Below are positions 1 through 11,748 of a stretch of 64,000 bases of DNA, piece after piece (positions within the stretch are counted from its first letter, which is position 1; every line of letters starts with the position of its first letter). The translations under genes and the position numbers were made by a program. The notes beneath the pieces are model-generated. The model saw only the letters and a program-made list of their open reading frames with translations, was not told the origin of the DNA and made no database searches. This DNA is from Stichopus chloronotus (lineage: Eukaryota > Echinodermata > Holothuroidea > Aspidochirotida > Stichopodidae): the NCBI GenBank assembly GCA_021234535.1, contig CM037842.1:5483315-5547314 (forward strand), in the 5' to 3' direction.

Positions 1-1390
1 GAAAGAGTTATAAAAGAAGATGGCTTCGCTGTGTAAACCAGACTATTCAATTGAGTTTACCTCCAAATAAGTGAAAACATACTTTCAAGATACACTTTGG
101 GCAATTCCTCAATACAGTACATGTGTTCACATCACTTTGGGCAAAACATCTTGAAGTCAAACACAAGAATCCGTTTGAATAACTATCTCTCTCAATTGCA
201 TGTCTCACTCACATCAAAACATAAACTGTTTGACAATTACGTCAAAAAATTGGTTTTCCAATATTTTAATTTTTTTATAGCCTAGTTGGGATAATTATTG
301 TGTGGAGTATGTTCAGTTATATGAATTCATTCTCTCAGTTTAAGACTAAGTACTGCTACAACCATCAACATTGTGAGGAACAGAGAGCGGAGACTCATAT
401 TTTAAATATTTTGTAATTGTATGAAATATCATTGAACTACACTGTTTACTATTAGTAAGTTTTCTTCTCCGTTTGTGCAAAGGAAATTTAAATATTACGC
501 AGCCTCTTTTATTAATATGCCAGCTGATAAATTTAAAAAACAATGTTTACCTATAGATATTCACAAAAATATTCGACACACTGGTATTATCCAGTTTAAT
601 CACAAACCTGTAAGCAGGGGCATAACTGATTAATAGTTATTGGGGATGAAGGTATTTTAGCACTGCGAAACCAGTCATTGCCCTCTGATTTTATGTTTTA
701 AAAGTAAGATGATAGTAAACACTGATTTTGTCACTGAATATTGTCGACTAGAGCGGATCTAGGGGATCTGGCTTTTCTAAGAAGGAAAGGGGGGGGGGGG
801 GGGGGCGTCCAACAAGGACATATGTTAGTGCTGTATATCTAAAGATGAGCTCTACCATTGGTTGGCACGGGACATACAAGAATAATTTGGCTTTACGAGC
901 TAAATCGACACCCTCCACCTAGATGTCCGGAAACGGCACTCTCCGAGCATTTTATCTCTATGTAACCAGCCTTGACAAATAGATATCATGTCTGCAAAGT
1001 TCTCGATTATAAGAGAAAAGTGAAAGCATATACAGTAGATTGGTTGATATGATATAAAAATCCAAGGAATTATGCATCCTCTTTGCTCTTTCCAACACAT
1101 TTTTCGCCCACCATTTTTTTTTATTGGGCATTATCACCAAGGTTCAGCCCCATCCTCCCACATTGGATGTAAGGCCGGGGAGATTCGTGGGGGGGGGGGA
1201 GGCTCAATCATCGTGAACTTACACAGTAGCTTGAATTGTGGGAACACTTCCTTAGCGGAGTGTCACTATCTGTTTGTGCGGAGCATATCAGGAAATTTTC
1301 CAATAGAAATATCCCTAGATCGCAAGGGAAAAAATGGATTTTCGATTATTAAGCAACGAAAGTGATGGTAAAACATGAAATTTACAAAGC
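1..1390. other. No gene recognised
   Basis: AT-rich DNA with a G-run at 789-806 and another near 1190. Short open frames on both strands lack splice sites or family motifs. Confidence 0.5.
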
Positions 1391-2234
1391 TAATATCTGT
1401 AGCAACGTCCTGCACCGTGAACTAAGAGTATTCATTGACCGTGTATATGAAGTGCGCCCCCTTTTAAGAGAACTGAGATTTACATTGAATGGACGATTTC
1501 CCACATTTTGGAAATAAATATATAAACACATTTTGAGTATAAAAATAAGTTTATCTCTTTTCTATTGTTATATTTTAGTTTGAATGTTATTATCAAAGTC
1601 TCAGAAAATATTTAAAATATTTTATTTTTTATTCTTTTTTTTTCAAATCTTAGTTTTGTCCTGTGAAATCGATATCATTGCCTAGCGAGAGTTACATTTT
1701 GCGAGTTGGGTGAAGAACCATACACCCTCCCCCTCCCCTTGGAGTTAGGCGGTTAACGCCTCTGGTTCCCTTCTTGAGACATAGGAGGAATATTGAACAT
1801 TATATGGTTTTGACGTCTGTGACCTCAAATGAACTTTGATACAAAACCAAAAACAATAGCGATAATCTATTCAATACGAACAATCCACCTACTAGGTGTC
1901 AAATCCATGCACAGTTACTATTCTTTGGGTACAGTGTGTACAAGATGTTCACAGTGTGGCGTCTATATAGTATGGCCAACCCTCGTAGCTAGTATAACAT
2001 TGTTATGAAATTACCCTTTGTGAGACATTGTGTGTTTACAAGATTTTCACACTTTGAATCTTGTGTGACCTCAAATGACATTTGACCTCCATCAAACAAG
2101 GTAGCGATCATCTACTCAATATGAAGCACTAACGTATTACCAAAGTATTTAAATCACAATAGTTTTTCTCATTGAAATGTTTTGTTTAAGACCAGGCGAC
2201 GCATATACACATCAAACAGAAGCCTGAATTCAAA
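1391..2234 (+). repeat. Left ~820 bp direct repeat of a composite element
   Basis: From GCAACGTCCTGCACCGTGAA to a GCCTGAAT motif this segment is repeated in the same orientation at about 6901-7710, with scattered substitutions and short indels (the left copy has an extra ~20 bp after the start). No coding region is seen in it. Confidence 0.8.
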
Positions 2235-2236
2235 AT

Positions 2237-2690
2237 GGTGCAAAAGGCACTTAAGAACGCCCTCAATGGCGTGGTTTTCACATTTAAATCACATATTGAG
2301 TGCATCGATGAAACTTCACAGGTACATTCTTTGCATGCCCCTGATAACAGATCAGCAATTCTTAAGTGCTCAAATTGGTGCAAAAGGCACTTAAGAACCC
2401 CCGAAAGAGGGCGCTGTTTTGGGCACTTTTAATCACATATTGAGTACATCGATGAAACTTCACAGGTACACTCTTTGCATGCCCCTGATAACAGACCAGC
2501 AATTCTTAAGTGTTCAAATTGGCGCAAAAGGCACTTAAGAACCCTCGAAAGAGGGTGCAGTTCGTTCACTAAAAGCACGTTTTGAGAGCAAAGATGAAAC
2601 TTCGAAGGTGTATTGTTTGTATGCCCATGATAAATTGATCAGCATTTCTTAAGTCTTTAGATTAGTGCGAAATGCACTAAATTAAGAGGG
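2237..2690 (+). repeat. Tandem array of a ~145 bp unit (left arm)
   Basis: About three units start near 2237, 2377 and 2522. Each contains GCAAAAGGCACTTAAGAAC, a conserved GATGAAACTTC block, and a CAGCAATTCTTAAGT-type end; a partial unit begins near 2668. The array reappears in inverted orientation at about 6130-6690. Confidence 0.85.
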
Positions 2691-4044
2691 TCCAAAGATG
2701 GCGTTTAAGCAATTTCAAGGAAGTATCAAAAGGACACTATATGCTATTGCATATCCCCATTAAAACACAAACTATTTTTTTTTTTGTGCCGTCACAAGTA
2801 AACCATATGATAATTTCTTTACATAATCTAGACATTTCCTATTGTTCCACCGAAATTGAAAGTAAATAATTGCATGCGGATACTCCCCACTTCGTTGATA
2901 TGAATGGCCGTGACGACTTTACGTCTGAATATCCAACACATGTCAACTGACATACAGTACCCTCGATGCACTCTTGTTGCAAACAGTTCCATTTTACCTC
3001 ACAGAGTTTGAATTCTGCCTTCATATTATGTGGCACATCTAGAACAAATATTGCGTTCATCGATGGAACTCCGCAGTCGAGATCTTAGCATTCCTCTTAA
3101 AAAATGTATGTATGTAAAACTTCTTAGATGGTAGACTGGCAAGTGATAATGCAAGAATATTCAAAGGGGTGGATTTTACCTATTCAGCTACCATATATTC
3201 CCCCTTTTCACTGAACTACTTTTCTGTGAACTATAGTATGAAGCTTCATCACTGTGGTTCCCTCGAACAACATAATTTCCCCACCCCAATAATCTGTTTA
3301 ACATCGACAATTAAGATATAACATGTGATGGAATGAAGTTTTGAGTAAAAAGACAAAAGATCATTCGAAATACAGATAATAACAAACAGCTTTTATTTTC
3401 TCTTCAACGCTATTTTGTCATGACATACCGTGCAAAGATAAATTCAACACCTAATGAAACAACACTAACAGAATAAGTAAACATGACAAATAACCAGATA
3501 ATGAATAGTCAATTTGCAGAGAATTAGACAAAAAAAAACGACTTTATGTATGGCAAATATCCTTTAATTTTTAAAATTCATTGCAGGATAAAAAGAACCT
3601 AAGAAATCTTATTCAAAAAAGAAATAATAATCAGCAGCTTATAGGCAACTTTAAAATCTGAGTAAAAGAAAATCATATCAAGATCAACTAAGCAATGTCT
3701 TACGAATGTCTTTCTTTGCACTGTGATCGAATGTTTACAAATGATGATCGGAAAGCCAACAAAGCCGGACTATCTTTTTACAAGAAAATGAATGATTTAC
3801 TTAATAACAAGAAGTGTAGACACAGGTTGTGCAAGAGCATACTTTTATCAGAATCATGAAGTTACATTCATTAAAATTGTCTTTTTCTGACAGGCCAGAT
3901 TTTGACATTTAACTGCATTTTCAAACCAGTTTTGTTTTGGTTCTTAGATACTGGGTCCATTAAAAATGCTCAGTTTTGATTGTGTAACATAGTGTGAAAA
4001 AAAATGAACGGTCCCCTGCAATATCTATTCGTCTGCAGAACTAT

Positions 4045-4047
4045 CAC

Positions 4048-4124
<77 letters not shown>

Positions 4125-4153
4125 CTATCATCAGAAGAAGAAGAAGAAGAAGA
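4045..4153 (+). repeat. (CAT)n then (AGA)n microsatellite
   Basis: About 29 CAT triplets followed by a short AGA run. The poly-His and poly-Met frames are artefacts. Confidence 0.95.
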
Positions 4154-4299
4154 ATCCACTTGTAGGTCCTCTTATTCTTCGACTTTGTCTTCTTTCTCTG
4201 GTACAAGGGTTTCTGGCAGTTGCTCGCTTTCGAACCATATGGGTTTGTAACAATCATCCGTTTTCTTCAGATGGACGCTGATCCAAAAACTGTAGGTCT

Positions 4300-5960
4300 G
4301 CTTTAGCCCACATATTGGCGCCGCTGTTCATGAGTCTCGATTTCGGCCAGATACGACGGTATCCCACTATCGTCAATCCCCTTGAGTTTCGACAGAGCAT
4401 TTTTCTTACCTACGCTATTTCCATATGCCTTTAGAAACTTCTGATATCGAAACGTGTTGAGACTTGTACTGTTTTCTCTGTTCGTACACCCGTACAAGGT
4501 TATAGTAAACTTCTGCAGTGATGACAGTATGCTAGAAGTGATAGTAAGGTTTCTGCCATTTGTCTGAAGGTATTCTGGTAGATAATTTGGTCTTCCAAAA
4601 CTCTGAAAGGTCTGACTTTCCCTTTTCGCACGAATGATGACTTGTAATCTGAACCAGTAAAGGGGTGATAGTGACCTTTTAAGTTCTGATAATGCCCCAC
4701 AAAGTTATTGTCCGAGTCTCCTGTGTATTTCTGGTATGTCGATGAAGCAACGGTTATTCTTTGATGAAGTGGCGACATCCATTCACAAATTGGATTGAAA
4801 CTTATGGCAACTTAAATGATGCAACAAAATTACAGCTACGTCAATGTCGGATGCCCTGACAACTATGCTCCCATTCTCGCTATCACCCCAAAGAGAATGT
4901 AGGCAAACTTTTGTGTCGGCCTCTTCATGATTGTTACTTAAAGGGAAATACAGTAGGGCGTTTAGAATACACCAACATGACATACAAAAGAAAATAGCGG
5001 TAATCATTGTTAACCATTCGATGTCATCAATAAACATCTACCAAAGCTTCATCTCCTCAAAACATTATGCATGTGATGAGTAACGGAAGATGCATCATTT
5101 GAATTTTGAAAAGTTTGGGTGAACAAATTAGTGTCGAGCAACAAATAAGTGAGTTTCTATCGGTGAGAAACTTATTTCTTGAAAAGAAGGCTACTGTCCT
5201 ACCTTATTTTGAATAATCTATCATTCTCCGTCCACAAACATTGGTTTTAAAAGTTTGGATGTTTCCTGTAAAACAAACGCCCTATTTCCCTTTAACTCAG
5301 CCAGTTCCTCTCTTTTCACTTCACCCTTTTCAACGCGAAACCTGTAACATCCCCCTGGTACATCCAGAATGACTTCACAATGTCCAATGATATGCTCGTA
5401 ACTGGGACTCTGCCATTCTGATGCAAGAAAGTGAGGTAATTGTTTCTTAAAAGAGCTGGACTTCAGCGCATCATTGAATTATGCTCTTGTGGTCTTTGTG
5501 ATCATCCACCGTGGGCGAGTGGAATATTCATGGGTAAACGAGGTTATTCCAGTGAGTCGAGACATAGCATCAGCGTTGATAGTTTGCTCCAACGTCAAAC
5601 CCACTGGGCATCTACTGAAATGATGACCAGTCCTCCTTAATGGATGCCGCTTAGTCAAGAATCTCTCTGAGTCCTGCCATGTGAATCATGTATACAGTAT
5701 ATGTTCAGCAAATCCAGTTGATATTTTGTCAACCAGCGTGAGTAGTTAACATGAGATGTTGCAAAGAACAGGTCAATTATTGGTTTTGGGTCATATATGA
5801 ATAAGTCTACATCACTGGTGCGAATTGCTCTCTCCAGGTGATGATACAACTTTCTGTACTCCACATACATCATCCACAATTGAGCAGTTGATCCATGTGC
5901 TCCTTTAAATACATTTTTCAGCACTTTCTCATTTAAAGACAGAAAATCGCCTCCCAACAC
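4300..5960 (-). pseudogene. Decayed transposon-type ORF with HEEADT motif
   Basis: Minus-strand fragments in order from the high coordinate: 5655-5960 (contains ATSHVNYSRWLTKY), 5440-5640 (LEQTINADAMSRLTGI), 5296-5442 (FLASEWQSPSY and LDVPGGCYRF), then after the inserted MITE 4783-4937 (SNNHEEADTK and ASDIDVAVILLHH) and 4500-4778. These motifs belong to a large protein type I associate with repetitive, mobile-element-linked genes of cnidarians and echinoderms; I cannot name the superfamily securely. In-frame stops, frame changes and the MITE make it non-functional. It lies inside the inverted arrays. Confidence 0.65.
4938..5295 (+). mobile_element. TTAA-flanked MITE, copy 1
   Basis: The element is bounded by TTAA on both sides with inverted ends AGGGAAATAGGGCGTTT (the left end carries a 4-5 bp insertion). 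Its sequence is nearly the same as 60170-60522. It interrupts the HEEADT ORF. TTAA target sites are typical of piggyBac-like elements. Confidence 0.85.
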
Positions 5961-6129
5961 AGCTCAAATTCTCCGAACTAGCTTAATTCCAGGCAGTTCC
6001 ACAACTGTCAGATCTTTATAGCTTTCTCTTTGTGCTGATCCAAACCCTAAGGCCTAATGCTTGAAAAAATATGGTGAATAATCAGACTACTCTCTGTGCA
6101 TGATGCGTTATGAAGGTATGAGCTAGCGT

Positions 6130-6690
6130 GCATCTTTTGAATTTTGTTAATATGATGTCAATCTACAGGCAGGTACCAATTAGGAATTTTGCTTACCGGG
6201 TAAAAGTCACACTACGGGTGACGATGCATCTGTCTTTAAGAAATATTGATCCGTCATCATCGGCATGTAAAGTTTCATCAATGTACCTAGTATGGTTTTT
6301 ACATGCGATAAAATCATTGTCATGTTGGGGCCATCTGAAGCGCATTTCTCAGTTATGCTGAAGGATTGCTGATCTGCTATCGTCATCACACAAGCAATGT
6401 ACCTGTGAAGTTTTATCTTTGCACTCAATATGTGATTTAAATGTGCCCAAAACAGCGCCCTCTTTCGAAGGTTCTTAAGTGCCTTTTGCACCAATTTGAA
6501 CACTTAAGAATTGCTGATCTGTTATCACGGGCATGCAAAGAATGTACCTGTGAAGTTGCATCGATGTACTGTGATTACTGTGATCTACTGTGATTTAAAT
6601 GTGAAAACCACGCCCATTGAGGGCATTCTTAAGTGCCTTTTGCACCATGTTGTGCACTTAAGAACGTCAGATTTGCAATCAGCGTCATGA
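6130..6690 (-). repeat. Inverted tandem array of the ~145 bp unit (right arm)
   Basis: Reverse-complement copies of the 2237-2690 units: GTTCTTAAGTGCCTTTTGC recurs, with CCTGTGAAGTT and CTTAAGAATTGCTGATC blocks. Together the two arrays form long, ladder-like inverted ends about 3.4 kb apart. Confidence 0.82.
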
Positions 6691-6900
6691 AATTGACCAG
6701 ACGACACTATTTTCGTGGATGTACTCGAAGATGTAATTTAAACGTATTTTGGGGGGTCATTCAACCCACCCCTAGACACACCATTTTCAAAACTTAAGAA
6801 TGCCCATTCCAATGTTCCCACACCACCCCCTTTCCATTCATGTGATCAAACCTTTTGTACTCGAGATGTGAATTAAATCTTCGCTAGCTCCCGGACTTAT

Positions 6901-7710
6901 ATCTGAAGCAACGTCCTGCACCGTGAATATGAAGTGCGCCCCCTTTTAAAAGAACTGAGATTTACATTGAATGGACGATTTCCCACATTTTGGATATAAA
7001 TATATAAACACATTTTGAGTATAAAAATAAGTTTATCTCTTTTCTATTGTTGTATTAAAGTTTGAATGTTATTATCAAAGTCTCAGAAAATATTTAAAAT
7101 ATTGTTTTTTGTTTTTTTTTAGATCTTAGTATTGTCCTGTGAAATCGATATCAGTGCATTGCGAGAGTTACATTTTGGGATTTTGGTGATGAACCATACA
7201 CCCTCCCCCTCCCCCTGGAGTTAGGCGGCTCACGGCTCTGGTTCCCTTCTTGAGGTACATGAGGAATATTGAACATTATATGGTTTTAACGTCTGTGACC
7301 TCAAACGACCTTTGGTTTAAACCAAATACAATAGAGATAATCTACTCAATAAAACAACAATCTACCTGGTAGGTGTCAAATCCATGCACAGTTACTATTC
7401 TTTGGGTACAGTGTGTACAAGATGTTCACAGTATGGCGTCTATATAGTATGGCCAACCCTCGCAGCTAGTATAACATTACTATGAAATTACCCTGTTTGA
7501 GATATTGTGTGTTTACAAGATTTTCACACTTTGAATCTTGTGTGACCTCAAATGACATTTGACCTCCATCAAACAAGGTAGCGATCATCTACTCAACATG
7601 AAGCACTAATGTATTGCCAAAGTATTAAACTCACAATAGTTTTTCTCATTGAAATATCTTTGTTTAAGACCAGGCGACACATATGCACATGGCAAAGATG
7701 CCTGAATGCA
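6901..7710 (+). repeat. Right ~810 bp direct repeat of the composite element
   Basis: Matches 1391-2234 in the same orientation. The two copies flank the inverted arrays and the transposon-type ORF, which is consistent with LTR-like ends or with a duplicated host element. Confidence 0.8.
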
Positions 7711-10304
7711 AAGATTTTGATATTTATATATCTTAAATAAGAAAGGTAAGTTCCGCAGACGAGTTTAATTTGATAAAAGTTTGTAACACTCACATTTGAA
7801 GATAATTGTGCGTTTCTTGTATCATCTGGAGATTTTCTATAAGATTATCCGGTTATTCGATTATCCTTTCTTGCGGATAAACGATGATTCTACGACTCTT
7901 GAACTGCTGAACGGATGATGAAGATGATGGCGCTGTGATAAATTTACTCAAGGCTACAGTATCTGTCAACAGTCGATGAAGCTGTTACCAGATAGAACCT
8001 GATGAGGACAAAAGTAACAACAGAGAAAGACCATAAATACTTTCATACCTAGTCATACTTAGATGCTTCAGGCTGAGCAGATCGTATGCTGCAATACTGT
8101 AGGTCTGAGTGGCATCTGACAATTCCTACCTTTGCTGACAGTGTAACAATTTTAAAACTTAAATGACAGTTTTGACAATTGACACTCGCTATATGTACGC
8201 AAACTCATGGAAATACACCTATTACAAATGAAGATGCCTTCAGCAGAGAGGCACCCTATAGTAGAGCACAGCCTTGAAGAACAGTGGCTACAATTAAAGC
8301 ATCACTTTCACCAGAAGCAATGAAACGGGAACAGCAGCACCGACCCCCCAAAATATATATATATAGAGAGAGAGAGTTCAACTTCATGTAATGCATGGTC
8401 AACTAGGTAGTGTACAGCACCACATTCACTTCCGGTAAAGATGGAGATACCAGATCATATATCGGTAAAGCATGCATTTCTTGCACTTCTGCTATAGCAC
8501 GTGAAGAGCTAGGGACCAGGGGTCGGAAAATTGTGTAATTTGTTGTTTAAAATATACTATGTTGGACCAAAAGCGTTAAATGTATCCATTCTATCTTATG
8601 GCCCATGGCCCATTCTGAAGTTGGACACCCGAATGTTGAACACTGCAAAGGGTTGCACTATAATTTGACAAACCTTCCACATTGCAAAGCAAAACACGAA
8701 GAAAAGAAACATTTTTGCATGATTTCATAAAATGGTCCATATGGGACCAATTATCCTGATAAATTTGAAGAAAATCTCTACCATAGTTGTAATATTCACG
8801 ACACAATTTCAGCTTCCAATCTGCAGGGTAAGAGGCGTTTTGTACGATATCATAAAATGGCCCATGAGGACATTGGGTCCAAAAATCTTGAACAATCCGG
8901 AAGTCATTACTACCATAATGCATCTATATACCAATTATAAACTTTGCCCAAGCTTTAAAACTTGAGATATCATGTAAAAAAAATGTTTTCATAGTTTTGG
9001 TCCCAGTGTCCCCAGATGACCTTTGACGTCCACCTAAAGCATGGGGCAGACATTCTCAATATATGGCTGGCCAACATACCAAGTTTGACTTTCATATGAC
9101 TTTCCCTATATTAAGCTTGAAAGTACCCTAGCAAGTGTCACAGGCATAGACACACCCACACACCCTCTCTCTTACACCCTCTGAAAGCGACAGGACTGCA
9201 TAGGTTCCTTTTCTGACGCAAGAAAGCAAAAGTGGTTACAGATTTGACAAAACAATGCACAATATAAGGTACCAATGCAATTGTAACACAAGATGATGGA
9301 AGGTGTAATGACCAAGAAGACTTGGGTCTTTGCAAAGTCCAGAGCAGTGTGATTACAACTTCAATCACGTAATAATGGTCTGGAACTACAAATAGAGTAT
9401 CCACGCAATTAATTTTATCAGTCATACACCATACATAATACTAATACATCATAATATGTATAATTAACATTTTAATATTTTCTGTTCTTTGCTTGTTGAA
9501 AAGAAAATTCCAGCAACGATAAATATTTAGTTTGTTTTATTATCTTAATTTACGTAGAGGGAAAGGGATTATCAAGGATTGCTACATTATTTACTCGCTG
9601 TAGTGTGCTTAAAGACAAACACAGTTTAGTGAATTATATCAGTATCACATTCATGGCAAGGATCGGGTCTACTAAAAAAAAGAGAGAAAAAAGGGTAAAA
9701 AATCCAAACGTGCAAATGAAGACGAAATAAACTCAAATCCTTTCTTCTGGTTTTATGATAACGTCTGGTAATTTACTATTTAAATCAACAATGATGTAAC
9801 GCAACACGTTTGCACAATGCTTCTATTTATTTCTTTGATTAATTAATAAAACAAAGAAGAAATTATTGAATTGTCTGCTTTTACCGATATCATATGTTGA
9901 CCACACACAGTCCTTTTTTGTAGAGACATTTCCCTTAGTAAATATTGATATGGACGCTTAGACCTCATTTACCTGACAGGAAACAAAATATTCAGTGACA
10001 AACCGCGAATACTTAATCAGCATATGCAAGCCCCTTGGAGGCATCCATACTTTTGTGGCACCACTTTTCGAAAATCCCCGATCTTGCGCAATGTTTCCAG
10101 TACTAACTGCTGCTGAACTGTTGGACTGACCTTGTAAAGAAAAGAATATTATACTAGGTCTTTGTTGCACCAAATTCGTGCGAATGCGACGAAGTACTAT
10201 GACGCGAACAGCATTGGAGCTGATCAGACATAGCCATTGCCACGCTAAATGTTCGGGGGACGGTTTACTTTGGTGCGAACAAGGGAAGTTATTCGCCAAT
10301 GTTT
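7711..10304. other. No gene recognised
   Basis: Apart from the diverged tandem pair at 8711-8960 I see only short, unsupported open frames, including a 113-codon minus-strand frame at 9958-10299 with no recognisable domain. Confidence 0.45.
8711..8960 (+). repeat. Diverged tandem pair of ~125 bp units
   Basis: TCATAAAATGGTCCAT near 8724 and TCATAAAATGGCCCAT near 8848 begin two units that also share a TCTACCATA or CTACCATAA block. The open frames crossing this pair look repeat-derived. Confidence 0.5.
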
Positions 10305-11205
10305 CATCAGAGTTCGTGCGAAAACTAGGCTATACTGTAGTTGTTTCGGTATTTTATTTAACTTTGAACAGAAATATTAGTAATTTTATTCCGTACGAAA
10401 TCAAAAGGTAACTACTATTGAACAACGCCATATCAACATTAAACGACTCACAACAGAAGAAATTGTCGCCTGAGGTACATATAAAGAAATGCTAATTGCT
10501 ATAATGACTGGTTGGCCAGAAAAGAGATACCTTAGAATGCACAAACATTGTACTCCGTTACCATACATAAAGTACTAAGTTAGTTCAATACTTGATGTTC
10601 AGTTGTTAATGGAGTGCCACAGTCTATTCGGCGCTTTATTAAAATGGTGTCATTATGTGAATTAATTAATTGAAATAAACCCCTGTTTTAATTTCTTTCC
10701 TCGTTAATCAACTTAACTAAAGCAGGAACGTGAAACCAGGAAGTTGTCTCTATAGAAAACCTCGAATCCTGGTTGACGAAACCAAGTAAAAATAACAATA
10801 TACAGACCCGAGCAGTTCAATGTCACTTACCATAGCAGGACAAAACAATAGTTGACTGAATAAGACAAAAGGCGATAAACACAAAGAAAATTTACCACTT
10901 CCAACCGTTATTCGGTAAAGTCTGAAAAGATACTACAGCGATAGGCCTAACCGTTTGTGCAGTGATAACGGTTCATACCACTCTGTTACTGTATACAGTC
11001 GTGCTATTCAATATCTCCTTGCCACGTATAATGTAAAGTAACCAATCAGATCTCAGCCTTCAGGGCACGGTTCAAGTGCATGCAAACAACGCAATCCTTT
11101 TATAAGGAAGCGTTTAGACGTCATCATAACGTTAATTTCCGTGTGTGGGTGAAAATGTCCAAACATCATAGTGTTTCGTTATTTAATATAATTCATCATA
11201 GCCAT
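10305..11205 (+). repeat. Duplicated ~900 bp segment, uninterrupted copy
   Basis: The first part (10305-10625) matches 11423-11740 and the second part (10640-11205) matches 18027-18600. This copy is continuous, so it represents the empty site for the 6.3 kb insertion in the other copy. Confidence 0.82.
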
Positions 11206-11422
11206 TTGATGGTTCAGGATCATGGTATTAAAATTTGGTCGGCCCGACGACGGACCTCTGACGGCCACTCCGTCGATCCCCCGAGAAATGTCCACTTGGC
11301 TTGACGACGGTCCGCCGATGCTGATTGGCTGAGAACCCCTGCCGTATCATGCAAAACCTGCGGCCAGCGGACCTGCGATGGGGCTCCATCCGTTGGGAAC
11401 TTGACCACCGGCGACCACCATC

Positions 11423-11748
11423 AGAGTTCGTTCGAAAACTAGGCTATACTGTACTTGTTAAGGTATTTTATTTAAATTTTGAAGAGGATTAGTAATATCA
11501 TTCCTTACAAAATCAAAATGTAACTACGTCATATCAACATTAAAGAACTCACACCGCAACAGAAGGAATTGTCGCCTGAGGTACATATAAAGAAATGGTA
11601 TAATGACTGGATGGCCAGAAAAGGGACCAGGGGACATTGGACGTTAGAATGCCCAAACATTGTACTCCGCTACCACACATAAAGGCTTTTAAACGCTAGT
11701 TCAATACTTGATGTGCAGCTTCCCATAGAGTGCCACAGAGCGTTACTA
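11423..11748 (+). repeat. Second copy of the ~900 bp segment, left part
   Basis: Matches 10305-10650 up to the insertion point at 11748. The remainder resumes at 18024. Confidence 0.8.

Noticed and set aside
3970..4281. Open frames with long His or Met runs
   Set aside because: They are translations of the CAT microsatellite.
9958..10299. 113-codon minus-strand frame
   Set aside because: No family motif or splice support.
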